Source: Triglochin maritima
Lineage: Eukaryota; Streptophyta; Magnoliopsida; Alismatales; Juncaginaceae
Length of the DNA: 64,000 nt
Direction of reading: 5' to 3'
NCBI GenBank assembly: GCA_963682175.1
Contig: OY821774.1
Span: 48,622,201-48,686,200, forward strand
The position numbers and the translations under genes were made by a program. The notes under the pieces are model-generated. The model had not been told where the DNA came from and did no database searches. It worked only from the letters and a program-made list of their open reading frames with translations. Numbering within the stretch: position 1 is the stretch's first letter; every line of letters begins with the position of its first letter. Below, in pieces: positions 53,188 to 64,000 of this stretch.

Positions 53188-56100
53188 TCATGGAGTCGTC
53201 TCTTCAGGATGATCAGAAGAACATCTCAATGGCCAGTCAACTTGTAAGTCACTTTTACCAAACGAATCCTTTGCTCTGCACAAAGCTTCATCACGATGGC
53301 GTAACAACGAATTTGATACATCATCTTCCTTCTTGTATCTTCGTGGTAGTTTTCTACTAAAGCTCTTCCACTTTGCTTCGAACTCACAAGCTATACATAA
53401 CAAAAAATACTTCAGAAAAATCAACTAACTAAAAACTATCAGACATCAGTCTGAATTTGATACATCATTTTCCTTTGACTGAATTTTGTTGTTTGTGTCT
53501 TTCATTAGAATCCGGCAAAAAACAGATTCTGTTGTTTATGGTTGTCACAATGTGTTGCAAATAGTTGCAATTTATGAACTAACTGATATTGCATATTTTG
53601 TTCATGGGATGTAAGTAGGGGTGCACATGGGTTGGGTTCAACCCGAAACCCAACCCGAACCCGACTGGTCGGGTCGGGTCGGGTTGGGGAGGGGTTCGGG
53701 TCGGGTCGGGTTGTGAAAATCAAAAACCCGAATTTTCGGGTCGGGTTCGGGTTGACCCAACCCAACCCGAACCCGATTTTTTTTATTTTTTCCCAAATAA
53801 ACCGGTGGACCGAACATCACTCGGTCGACCGTTTCCAACCCGAAAATTTCGGGTGTTCAAGCCACCGGTCGACCGAACCCGACCAAGTTTGGGAGAAAAT
53901 TTCCGAATTCGGGTTCAACCCGATCCAACCCGACCCAACCCGAAAATTTCGGGTCGGGTTGGGTTGAACCTAAACCGGTTCGGGTTCGGGTTGGATTGGG
54001 TTTTTTCCCAACCCGAAAATTTCGGGTTGGGTCGGGTTGAGGCCCAAACCCGACCCATGTGCACCCCTAGATGTAAGCATTATGAAATGAGATGTGATTT
54101 CAAGGTTTAGGAGGCTCACGTCGGTGGGAGATGACAGTGCACATGTATATCAGTGCAATTTTTCAGAACTTCACAAGTGAACTTGTTGAATGATTAAGGT
54201 TAGAAAATATATTGTTATCTGTATATAGGCCTCTCAAAAGCTTTTTCATTCAATTACCGATTACATTAACATAAATTACCTTCACTTTGATCCTTAAAGC
54301 CTTGAACTATGCATGCATAAGTCCAAGGTCTCCCTGCACGTGACGCCTTTGCTCCTCCCTTCAGTTCACCGTTATGTTGTTTTAAACTGTAACAGAATTA
54401 ATTTTCTCTATCATTTTGTTAGTGTCAAGGAAATAGGCAATTCTATCAAATGCTATACTTCTACCATTTTTCCAACTGAAATCAAATTACGCACCCAAAT
54501 GATCTCCCACATGAATATACAGCCACAAGTAGAATGCTGAAATCCTACCAAAACTGTTTGAACCAATTCGTCATTGTCTGAAAACTGTAAGGTGTTTTGT
54601 AAAAATAAATCATGGTAAAAGGTTACAGGATGTACATTAACTTAAGTTTTGGTATCGTAGGATCCTTCATGCATATGATGTTCTATCATTTTCGAATTCA
54701 ACTTAGAAAAATATCCTTGTTATCTGGATCTCTTCTGTAGAGCAATAAGGAAATGTATAATTGCACAAATCTACAAAACAAATACACCACTTCAGTGTTA
54801 GAGCATGTTGACTGCTTTGGAATAGTGATCCCACTTTATGGAGGCCAGCAAATAGAAGTCTTCTATGGATGGTGATTTCTTGACAAGGCTGTTGTTTTAT
54901 ACCCATACTGACAAAATAGTTGTAATTTGTATCTAGTTTCAGTGACCCAAAGGTTCAATTTATGACGTTTTTGGGTTGCCCGATAAAAAAAAGACGTTTT
55001 TGGGTTGTCAAGAAAAATTGGTTTGTCTGGAGGGAATGGTTGGGGCTCTATAACACTTAATATGTTCACTTCCATCAAGGTAATTGAATTTATACACATT
55101 CAATACACTTTTATCATTTAATGTTTAACGATGATTAATGTATACATTGTGTACTTGTCTCGTTGATGATTATTACTGGTTATTATCAATTTACAAGTGT
55201 TAAATTTTCAATATCTACACACAAAACCACATAGCAAACCAAGAACACACGAATTTAACTAGGTTCACCCAACGTGGGCTACGTCATGTCTTTTCTTCTT
55301 CATTTCTTGTATATTTCTATAACTGTCCATACAAGAGCAATTTATACAGCAATTAGAGAACCTTAATTGCAATCATGTGTTTAAAACAAATCAGGCCGAA
55401 AAACACATCAGAAACCCAAATCAGTACAGAATTACTAATAAATCCATAAGCCCAAAACATACATTGTGTTTGGCCCCGACCGACCCGTCGGAGTGGGCAT
55501 CAAGAGCCAATACTAGCACCAATTTAAGTTTGATGGATCGGTACATTGCGGAAACAACAAATTTCAGAATTTCAGTAAATTGACCGGTACTGCAATTTCT
55601 TGGAATCGGTACCCCTGTCAAATTAGAAACATTTATAACTCAAAAAAGTTCAAGAGGCCAGCGTGGTTAATGCATACCCCAGAGCTTCGAGTCTCAACTG
55701 CATCATTCCCGGACATTACGACGGTGGGTATCTATGTTATTATGTACTACACTATTCGATCTTATTTAGGATAATTGACAAGGTAGTCTATACTACAAAT
55801 GAATTTCCAATTCGTTCTAAAAATTACGATTAGAAAAATATCAATTTACTTGAGAAGTCCGAATCGGATTCACCAAGGCAAAAGGTATACATTTTTCTCA
55901 ATTGTATTCATCGATCATTTGCCAAAAAAAAAAAAAATTGCCCGTTTGAGGCCAGAAGGTCTTCTTTGAAATCGTGTTTTCCAACCAAACATCCCAAACT
56001 CAACAATCGCAACCAAAAAAAAAAGAACGGATGGTGGAAATAATACGTACAATACAAGGATCGGCAATTACCGTCGGGAGAGGTCGGTGGTGACTCCGAC

Positions 56101-56265
56101 GTACGTCTTCCGCAGCCGAGACGACACGATGAGGTAGACAGACCAGGTCTTGGTCGGCCTCCTGCCCGATTCCAGTCGTGGTGCGGAGGCTTGCCTGGAT
56201 TTTGTCGGACTGAAACGGGAGGATTTTGTGGAGCGGAATCGAGACCAGATGCGACACCTCGCCAT
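53188..56265 (-). CDS. GIY-YIG nuclease-domain protein (SLX1-like), three exons, complete
   Basis: Exons on the minus strand: 56265-56072, 54386-54280, 53390-53188. They add up to 504 nt, or 167 residues, and join in frame at GT-AG sites. The GIY-YIG signature reads VYLI (residues 43-46) and TYVG (54-57), followed by RRLKQHNGELKGGAKASR, GRPW and CEFEAKWKSF. Glu105 in the last block fits the metal-binding glutamate of the fold. Family members cut branched DNA; plant proteins of this short type are usually called SLX1 homologues but lack the RING/PHD zinc domain of true SLX1, so activity and partner (SLX4) are unproven. The first 40 residues are rich in Arg, Ser and Lys with almost no acid, which could be an organelle-targeting peptide. 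The ATG is the first after an in-frame stop. Intron 2 holds a hAT MITE. No disabling change is seen. Confidence 0.85.
53608..54077. mobile_element. hAT-type MITE in intron 2 of the GIY-YIG gene
   Basis: The element is 53616-54069 (454 bp), flanked by perfect 8-bp duplications GATGTAAG (53608-53615 and 54070-54077). It has inverted ends TAGGGGTGCACATGGGT / ACCCATGTGCACCCCTA. These are hAT hallmarks. The body is packed with GGGTTCGGGT/ACCCGAACCC words in both orientations and the palindrome CCCGAAAATTTCGGG, so it could fold extensively. It has no coding capacity. The perfect target duplication suggests a recent insertion. It also holds two CGGTCGACCG palindromes (53822, 53866) and one imperfect copy (53803). 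Confidence 0.9.
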
Positions 56266-57125
56266 GGGAATTTGGACGATTTCTCGAGTTGGGTTCGGAA
56301 TCCTGTCCGTGAAGGTGGTCGCTACGTTTTAGCTCCGGAAGTGTCGGTGTTCGGAATAGAAACATTGAGCCCAATTCCATGATGTGCTCGTTTGAAACTT
56401 CGAATAACGATGACAAGGTATTATTAGAAATGCAAAATTAATATCGTATTTTTTAACAATTCTTTTATGGGTTTTGAATTTTAAGAAAATTAATTCAAAT
56501 CCCAATAATTCGATATTTTTCAATTTACAATTCATTCTTTTTTTTTTGCTATACTATATTACTATGTGTTCTTGTTTATAATTGCAGTTGCATCTCTTGT
56601 TGGCACTTTTTATGTCATGTTGTCTGGAACATTATTAATTAATAGAAAAAAGGCAATAGAAAGAAGAAAAAGTTGGCTATGTTCTGTATTGAATTACTAT
56701 CCAAATTGTCAAGTAAAGTCTAATTGATTTAAGAGAATCAAAATAAGAAACGTTCCTGCAATCCTGCCTTCAACAGAATAAGAAGTCAAGTGAAATCCAC
56801 AACACTACTTCCAGTTCCCACTAAAATCAAGAACTCATCAACCTCGACCCACTCCACAAAAGCATTCTCAAATCTGGCAAAAACGGCAAGAAGCAATTAA
56901 CACGTAAAATTACATCAAGCAAAATTGCCAAGTTTCAGTGTTCAAATGTACTCAACCAGTAACACAACAGGGACTCGCATAGGACAAAGATTGCCAACAA
57001 CAATAATGACAATAGATTACCAAATGAAATAAGGTGTGAACGTTATGTTATGTCAGTAGGCTGCTGGAGGCTCCGTCAAGTTGGAGTGAAATATGTCACC
57101 ATCCTTTCAGCTCGGTTAATTCAAA
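56266..57125. other. Spacer between the GIY-YIG gene and TRAUCO
   Basis: Holds the 5' leader and promoter of the GIY-YIG gene near 56266-56450 and probably the TRAUCO 3' UTR near 56900-57125. The 138-codon minus-strand ORF at 56000-56416 is an overlapping frame of GIY-YIG exon 1. Nothing else is recognised. Confidence 0.5.
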
Positions 57126-59835
57126 CTAAGATCTGACTAAATGTTTCTCTGTTGAGCCATTTTCTGTGGCACCTCCAACTCTACTGTCGTGCGGCTCATG
57201 CCCATGGTATGGAACTTCTATCATGGGTTTAGGAATCGGTCGGTTGCCAAAATCCTGAGGAAAGCATTCAAAATCCGGGCCAAAGTTGAATCTGACCTCA
57301 CAATTTGGCTGGTTGGGTAGTGTGTACATTGAAGCTGCAGGATAGTATCGGCCACCACAAAGATCCGTAAAAGCAACACCTTGACATACACCATTCTTGA
57401 AAAAGGACACCTCGCTTCCTGCAATTCCATGATCAGGAAAGAACATATAAGTGAGCACTGGAAGTAAGGAGCATGATGCAATAAGGCAATGCTGAAAGAG
57501 GCAATAAGCTAATTAAATTCAGGGTATCATTCAAAATAATCCCAAGACTATGCATTAAGGACTTTTTTGTTGCAAGGGTGTGCCAGCTTCAATAGTTGCA
57601 AATTATTTATAATGGGAAATTTGCCATAAGCAGAAACTGTGGTGAGATAAACAGACTGATAAAATTCAAGTTGCACAACCCATGACACTGCTGGTTGGTA
57701 AATCCACATGATACAACCAATGTTCATTTCTATTAGTCATAGTTTATAAAAGTCTAGAAAACTTGAAATGTGGAAATATTATGAAGTTTTGTCTCATCAT
57801 TCTAAATAGAGGTGCAAGCACATAAGATAATCATGACCACTTGTTGTTGGTGATGGAGATATATTTTTTAAATGGAGAAAGGTTAACAACTTTAAATCCA
57901 TATCTCCCGGGAAAAAATAGATACAAACAATAATCAGTATACATTAAGGCTTTTTTTGTTGCAAGGGTGTGCCAGCTTCAACAGTTGCAAGTTATTTATA
58001 ATGGGAAATTTGCCATAAGTAGAAGCTGTGGTGAGATAAACAGACTGATAAAATTCAAGTTGCACAACCTATCACACTGCTGGTTGGTAAATCCACATGA
58101 TAAGACCAATGTTCATTTCTATTAGTCAGTTTATAAAAGTCCAGAAAACATGAAATGTGGAAATATAATGAAGTTTTGTCTCATCATTCTAAATAGAGGT
58201 ATACATTAAGAAAATTAGTGAAATGACCTTACAAGTGTATATCAGTAATATAAGTAGATAATGATATGCAGATAGTTAACAGCACACAGTTATTGGTGTT
58301 CTTCATGAAGAAAATCTAAACCCTTTTCACTAAAGCATTTCAACCAATTGAAAGTTTTTTTAACCTATCAACAATTAACAGAAGATAGCATCTGGAATCC
58401 AATGCAGTCATCCAGCTCCAGCATACGTTAAAATTCAACTATTGTAAAACGGTAACCACGGTGATATTACACAAGCTTAAGGATCCTTGGAATTCAAGCC
58501 ATCACCAAGCACAAGGACACAAACAAGACATGATTATAGCTCTTGTCATGAACCAGTGGAGTCTTCGTTACTCTAGAAATTCCCATGATGATAAGCATAT
58601 TATGACCAAAAAACACAATGTTCTAGAGATGATGGTCAAATCTTTACTCATCAACCGCCTTGAACAGGAAAAAAACTGCATTATGTCTCATTGCATCAAC
58701 GGACAGAAAATTATACCACAGAGAAACTTAAACAGGCCAAGAGAGTAGTAGCTTACTTTTGAGATCGAGCTCAAGAAAGCTCAGCTCGAATTTTCAACAA
58801 TCTAAGTGAGACACCTAAATGTTAAAATTAATTAACATGGGCATACATTTTTGACAATCTATAGCTGAAGACAAAATATCTAAGCAAGACACCTAAATGT
58901 TGAAATTGATCAACACAGACATAAAAACTAATTATCAACAGCCAAGACAAATATATGATTCCAATTCTAACCAAACAACCAATAAAATCCAAGTCTCCAA
59001 AAACACAATTAAGCAAGTTTTTGTTATAAAAAAGAAGAATCTGACCGGGAACAACTTTGGGGTCCTCATCCTTGCCATCGGCCGGATACATATACCTCTG
59101 GCCCTTATACCAAACCAAATGCGGTGGCTTGGGCGCATACAACCTCCCCTCCGGCAAACTAATATAAAATCCGACAACATCCCCCTCGAAGTATCCTTCC
59201 TCACCATACCTCTCCCTCCTGGCCCTATGCACCTTACTCCCATCCACATCCCTATACCCATAACTATTCCCATCGTACCCGACCGGCGCCTGGAGATCCC
59301 CCTTCTCCGTCGTCCACCCGAGCCTCGTGTGGCCGGAGTGACCTAGGTGAAGAATCTTGATCTCGAAGTACCAGGCGCCGTCTTCGACGCCGCGGGTGGC
59401 GCGGACCATGCGGTAGCCCTTGGAGGAGGAGGCGGAGAGGCGGTCGTCGGAGAGGTCGAGCTTGTCGGCCTTGTGGAAGCGAGAGAGGCGGATGGGGGAG
59501 GAGGGGCGGTCGTCGGAGCGGTCGGGGAAACGAGGGACGGGGGTGATGAGGACGGTGTCTTGAGGGGTGGTGGCGGATGGGGGTTTCGGTTTCTTCTTGG
59601 TCTTGCGGGACGTGGGTTTGGACCACGGGTTGGTGGATTTCTTCTTGGGCTTTTTCGGGGGGTTGGAGAGGGTCGAGAGGGGCCTTTGCTTTTTCGTCGT
59701 CGGGGAGTCGGAGTCGGAGAGGTTGGGTGGGGAGGTCGTGGGGTCCGCATATGTGGTGGTGGGGATTACGGAGGTGGGGATTGGGTCGGTGCGTTCGACG
59801 TCGGAGGCGGTGTAGGTGGATTGTAGGGCGTCCAT
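57126..59835 (-). CDS. TRO: TRAUCO/ASH2-like SPRY protein, COMPASS H3K4 methyltransferase subunit
   Basis: Two exons, 59835-59046 and 57418-57126, join in frame (790 + 293 nt; 360 residues). The plant homologue of ASH2 works in the nucleus with WDR5, RbBP5 and SET1/ATX-type enzymes to methylate histone H3 Lys4. Residues 1-120 are low-complexity, rich in Pro, Ser, Thr and Lys, with nuclear-signal-like KKPKKK (61-66) and KTKKKPK (79-85). The SPRY domain covers about 125-325 ([48 protein letters not shown], then [16 protein letters not shown] in exon 2). The end, MIEVPYHG, is typical of plant ASH2. Exon 1 is GC-rich compared with its surroundings. The long ORFs on other frames of exon 1 are shadows. 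The single intron is 1627 bp. Confidence 0.93.
57553..58200. repeat. Direct duplication of about 260 bp inside the TRAUCO intron
   Basis: 57553-57813 and 57942-58200 are about 95% alike by eye (CATTAAGG...AAATAGAGGT), in the same orientation, with 128 bp between them. TATACATTAAG borders the second copy on both sides. It is non-coding. Confidence 0.85.
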
Positions 59836-60067
59836 CGGAGGGGATGGGTTTAGGCCTATTAGACCTCTGGGGGTGTATTAATCGGCCAAAGTAAAATTTC
59901 TTTTATTTTTTAAATAAAATAAATAACATATTTATTTTATGTGACGTGTCCTTTTTAATTTTCTCGTGCAATATTACGTTCCTAACGTAAGATGTCGTTT
60001 CCACATGTAATATTTTGTTTCGTAATGCAACATTTGATTTTCACATGTAGCATTTTCTCAATGCAAA

Positions 60068-60216
60068 TTATTCTGAACAAATACATAACTTAATCTGGAC
60101 GGACACAAACTTATTCTGAACAGACACACAACTTATTCTGGACAGACACAAAACCTATTGTGGACAGACACACAACTTATCATGGGCATGCACACAACCT
60201 ATTCTGGACAGATGAA
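60068..60216. repeat. 22-bp imperfect tandem repeat upstream of TRAUCO
   Basis: Six to seven diverged units of the type TTATTCTGGACAGACACACAAC. The last unit is cut after CTATTCTGGACAGATGAA by the left end of the gypsy LTR at 60217. It lies 230-380 bp upstream of the TRAUCO ATG. Confidence 0.75.
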
Positions 60217-61533
60217 TGATTCGTTTTAATTATAACCGCAAGTGCACGGCTGCGTTGAAGCGGTGACAAATACGGGTCGATCCACAGGGAGGTGTGTCGA
60301 CTTTGGTTAGTTCGAAGGCGAGTGAGAAAGAAATGAGAGAAAAATTAATTAAAGTAAACTACACTAAACTAGTAGCAACAATGAAGGAAATGAAAGCACA
60401 AAACGAACTAAAACTAAGCGACTAATAAAAGAAGATAGAAATCATGAATGGAAAATCCCTAAAAGGTGGAGAGTGTGTACATAAAATAAATGTGGTGAAT
60501 GCATACAATAAGTTCAAGTGTAGTTAGTGTTTGTTAATGCATAAGAAGTACCTAATGACAAGACCTATCATTTAAAACACTAACCTAGGTGATTAATTTG
60601 AGCATGACAAGTTTGTTATTAAGAACATAAACAAGTATGGAATGTACCTAAACATTATGGCATAAATCATCAAGTAAAAGTTATTATTAATTCAAGCAAG
60701 CATACTAACATTTCTCACAAACAACAATGTCTAGCATTCATATTATCTACATAACATGTATACACATCTACTCCACCCCCAAAGGGGTTGTAACTACTTA
60801 CACATATTTCAACTAACATTTATACTAAGGAAAAAATATGCTTAAACTAATTATAAGAAGACTAAAACAATAAGTTAACTAAGTATGTAAGAATTGAAAA
60901 GACAAGACAATATGAAGAAAACTTAACAAAACATCTATTATCACTCACTAAATTACAAGTAGTCTCTCTCCATCAGAGTTTTTGCTTCAAGGTTTTTACT
61001 CCTAGTAGAGAGGTTTACCACCAAGAGATGAGGGAGAGTTCTACTTATAGCCATAGAAAAAGGTAATCCGGGATAATCTCCCGGTATGGGACTAAACATA
61101 TACCAGAAATAGACAAATACACTCTAATACACGCCCCACAAAAATCTTAGCGGATCCGGAGCAACCCGGACCGACAATCAGCGGTCTACAGAGTTTGGAT
61201 CGCGTTGGGCTTTCTTCTGGGCTTTTCTGGATGTCTTTGTTTGTCTTTGATGCATCTACTTCGCTTACTGGAGTTCTGACCCGAAATTTTTTGACAAAAT
61301 ACTCCCTATGATGGTGTGGAGTATTCGTGTTTGCTCATTGGTCATTCGATCTTGCGTCTTAGTCACCGAGTCTCTCAACTTGGTCTTTTTTCCATACGTT
61401 TAGGTCCTTTTATGCTTATTCTCTTCAAACCTATTTATTTCTTAAATTCAAACATAAAACTCGTTACTTAGCATTGTTAGGTGAAAGATAATGAATATAA
61501 GATAAAAATATAAGCATGAAATGATGTCAATCA
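60217..61533 (-). repeat. 3' LTR of the gypsy element (boundaries estimated)
   Basis: About 1317 bp, with TGATT at the left end and AATCA at the right end as short inverted termini. The right edge abuts the polypurine tract, and the left edge cuts the 22-bp repeat array. The left part contains the GTGCACTTGCGG / GGGTCGATCCACAGGG-type segment often seen near the 3' end of such LTRs. Without the second LTR the edges stay provisional. Confidence 0.6.
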
Positions 61534-63124
61534 AATACCCCCACACCTAACTTTTGCTAGTCCCGAGCAAAACAAAGAAACAGAAAAACATACGAAAACA
61601 CAAGAAATCCTAACTCACTTTCGTAGGGATCACGGTTGCACTTAGCACGTGCAACAAGCCGTTAAACCTCATTGTCCCCAAGGAGGAGGAGTGTTGTCTC
61701 CTGAGTGTTTTCAGCGGATATACCCACGAAATCCGAACATAGATGCATTATTCAATCTAGAACTCGACTCGATGGACTCATTTTTGTCGATCATTGGACG
61801 CGGTAATCCTACGGGCTAACTCTATATATGTATTCAGTCCACACACCTAGCCTAATGAAACATTCGTGCAAGTTAAACAATGACTTAAGTGAAAGACATG
61901 GACAACCTCAACATCCTCAAGTGATACAAAGTGTAAAGTCCATTAAGGTTCTTATTTGCATTACCTCTTTTTTTTCTTACTAGTTGGAGTTTCATTCTCC
62001 TAGGGTCAGGTTTCGTGCATCATTGTTTATGAGGACTTACACTATCACGTACACATTTTCCCGAATCTCCACATAGGGCAATCTCTACCACCCGTGTAAC
62101 GGGAGTTCGGTCGACGCATCCCAAGTCAGATGACTCGAAAGCACCAAGCACAAAGTCCCCTCAGACCTACTTTCCCGAGTGATAGGAGCCGTACGAGAAG
62201 AGAGAACACATACTCACTTATTTCTTATCTACACATAAACCAAAACCCCAACACTTAATGTCTCACAACAAGATTTAAATGATCATTGACTACAACAAAC
62301 TTCATTAAATTAACTGACACGAATTATTGACTCACTAGGTTCGGGGTTGACTTCTTTAATTGTATGAGTACTGAAACCCTATGATTACTTGCCCCCCTCC
62401 CTCCCCTCCCCGAGGGAAAACCGGGGTGCATCCTAACAACTCGATAAGACCTAAACCCGGTCTACAAGATATCCTAATGCATCAAGTTCAAGATAATTTT
62501 TGGAACTTTCTTTTTACTTTATCTCTCAACGGTTTTGCACATGTTAAACACACGCAAAACCCACAAAACATTTTCTTTCGCAAACACGTGAAAATTTTGA
62601 AAGAAATGTGAAAATTTAAAAGCACTACGCAAGCAAAAGAAGACAAGTCACCCAATGATCATGGCAATCAGATATATCACTATTAAATGCAGCACACTAA
62701 CATGACTCTAACAATGCACACAAAAGAAAACAAAATCAAAGGAAAAAGACTCGACTATGTACACACGTAAAACACCCCTCACACACCTACTCCATGCATT
62801 GTCCTCAATGAATGTGAGCATGAAACTACATGGATTTATGCATGAAAAAGGAAAGATCTCACCAACGTGAAGCGCAAAAGGAAGTTCATGGTCATGTTGA
62901 TGGACATAACCCCGAATTCCCTCAAAACCTATGAGATGCTAAAGAAAGGATACAAATACGTGAAAGAAATGTGACTCAAATACTCAAGGGTTTGAGCCCA
63001 CGATAATCAATGCTCACTGAAAGAGTCTTTTTTCTCTTTTTTGTTTTTGTATTTCTTTTTTTGTGTTTTTGTTTTGTTTTGTTTTTTCAAAGTTAACTTT
63101 ATACAAACATGAAAGTTCAACCAT

Positions 63125-63835
63125 TCATGCAAGATCATGAATGGTTGAGTGCAAGAGAGGTCCATGAAGGAATATGACATCCTCGACTTCAGCTGGTGCC
63201 CCCTCCAAGTAGGGTTTGAGGTGTTGTCCATTAACTTTAAACACGTCCCCATTCCCTCGGTTCAGGATGTCAACCGCTCCATGAGGAAACACAGTTTGGA
63301 CAATAAAAGGGTCAGACCAGCGACTGTGGAGCTTACCCGCAAACAACCGAAGTCGGGAATTGTAGAGCAACACATTCTGCACGGCCGTAAACACCTTTCG
63401 CATAATCATGCGATCGTGAAACAACTTGGCTCGAGACTTACGAATTTTGACATTTTCATACGCATCATTGCATAGCTCTTCCAACTCCACAATGTCGAGT
63501 TTACGCTGCACTCCTACTTGATCAAGATCCATATTCAGGTTCTTGATCGCCCAGAAAGCACAATGCTCAAGCTCGACAGGTAGGTGACAAGTCTTGTCGT
63601 ACACTACCCGATATGAGAACATACCCAAATTGGTCTTGTACGCAGTGCGGAAGGCCCACAACGCGTCATTCAACTTAGTTGACCAATCCTTCATCGAGGA
63701 ATTAACCATCTTCTCAATGATCTGCTTTAATTGACAGTTAGAGACTTCGACCTGCCACTAGTTTGCGGATGATATGTGGTCGCAAGCTTGTGGGTGATCG
63801 AATATTTCCTCATAAGCGCTTCAAAGGATTGGATT
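63125..63835 (-). pseudogene. Gypsy integrase C-terminal half, frameshifted and truncated
   Basis: The open part (63125-63709, and the same frame up to about 63755) reads DALWAFRTAYKT, CHLPVELEHCAFWAIKNLN, LHSRWSDPFIV and FPHGAVDI, the end of an Athila/Tat integrase. Near 63757 one base is missing; upstream in another frame KYSITHKLATTYHPQTSG continues the catalytic core to about 63820. Beyond that the match ends abruptly. The catalytic Asp residues of the core are not in the window. Confidence 0.85.
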
Positions 63836-64000
63836 ATTTGGGGTTATCTCAATGTATGAAGGAACATGTATACGGTGTGTTATCTCAAATTATTTGAGGT
63901 TCCGTTGCAAGATTTCGGTGGTAACTAGTTGAATTACAATGATTTTTTTGCAAGTGGTGAAGATCCAAAAAATTTCAGATCCATCAATTTCAAGATCCAA
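63836..64000. other. Unassigned sequence after the integrase break
   Basis: Does not continue the integrase in any frame I read. It contains GTTATCTCAA twice (63843 and 63881 regions). It could be another insertion or a deletion junction; the window ends before this can be decided. Confidence 0.4.

Larger units (their letters stand above)
60217..63835 (-). mobile_element. Ty3/gypsy retrotransposon (Athila/Tat type), 3' portion
   Basis: On the minus strand the order is integrase, a long non-coding 3' region (63124 to about 61553), a polypurine tract (AGGTGTGGGGG, 61537-61547) and the 3' LTR. A long untranslated stretch between pol and the 3' LTR is typical of the Athila/Tat branch. An env-like ORF is not recognisable. 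gag, protease, RT and the 5' LTR are not in the window; the identifiable homology stops near 63835. Confidence 0.8.

Noticed and set aside
56000..56416. 138-codon minus-strand ORF
   Set aside because: It overlaps GIY-YIG exon 1 in another frame. The neighbouring frame carries the conserved VYLI...TYVG motif and splices to the next exon.
59264..59894. Several long ORFs (105-159 codons) on both strands overlapping TRAUCO exon 1
   Set aside because: They are shadows of the GC-rich first exon, with Pro/Arg- or Gly-rich translations. The true frame has the SPRY domain and a matching second exon.
1..64000. tRNA genes, rRNA genes and CRISPR-like arrays
   Set aside because: No cloverleaf with A and B boxes, no rRNA segment and no regular direct-repeat and spacer array was found. 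The regular arrays seen are the MULE and LTR palindromes.

Overview
The window is nuclear DNA of a flowering plant. Four host genes are split by GT-AG introns into exons that join in frame. They sit among an autonomous-type Mutator-like element, a Ty1/copia element, a Ty3/gypsy element, a hAT-type MITE, a long foldback repeat and SINE-like insertions. The AT-rich introns and general coding style look eudicot-like, but I cannot name the species.

Layout. 1-23.3 kb (+): the last 29 exons of a ferredoxin-dependent glutamate synthase (plastid Fd-GOGAT); the first exons lie before the window. 23.3-25.4 kb: the spacer between two convergent genes, with a 423-bp foldback repeat. 25.4-38.5 kb (-): a complete 23-exon PH-RhoGAP-coiled-coil gene of the REN1 family (894 codons). 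38.5-41.1 kb: the REN1 promoter side, with no gene seen. 41.08-45.70 kb (+): a 4.6-kb MULE with about 200-bp terminal inverted repeats, dense CTCGGCA/TGCCGAG palindrome arrays and a broken transposase. 46.2-52.1 kb (-): a full-length copia element with two LTRs, a tRNA-iMet primer site and a broken polyprotein. 53.2-56.3 kb (-): a three-exon GIY-YIG nuclease-like (SLX1-like) gene whose exons are too short to show as obvious ORFs; a 454-bp hAT MITE sits in its second intron. 57.1-59.8 kb (-): a two-exon TRAUCO/ASH2 SPRY-domain gene. 60.2-64 kb (-): the 3' part of an Athila/Tat-type gypsy element, inserted about 0.4 kb upstream of the TRAUCO start codon.

The host genes have unrelated jobs: ammonium assimilation and photorespiration (GOGAT), ROP GTPase polarity control (REN1), DNA structure processing (GIY-YIG) and histone H3K4 methylation (ASH2). 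They do not form a pathway or cluster.

The most unusual structure is in the copia LTRs. Palindromes CGGTCGACCG lie in pairs exactly 22 bp apart, and the pairs recur every 73 bp, just upstream of the TATA box. The two LTRs differ by whole palindrome-to-palindrome units. The same 10-bp palindrome occurs twice, 44 bp apart, in the unrelated hAT MITE nearby. All coordinates and splice sites were read by eye; no search or folding program was run.
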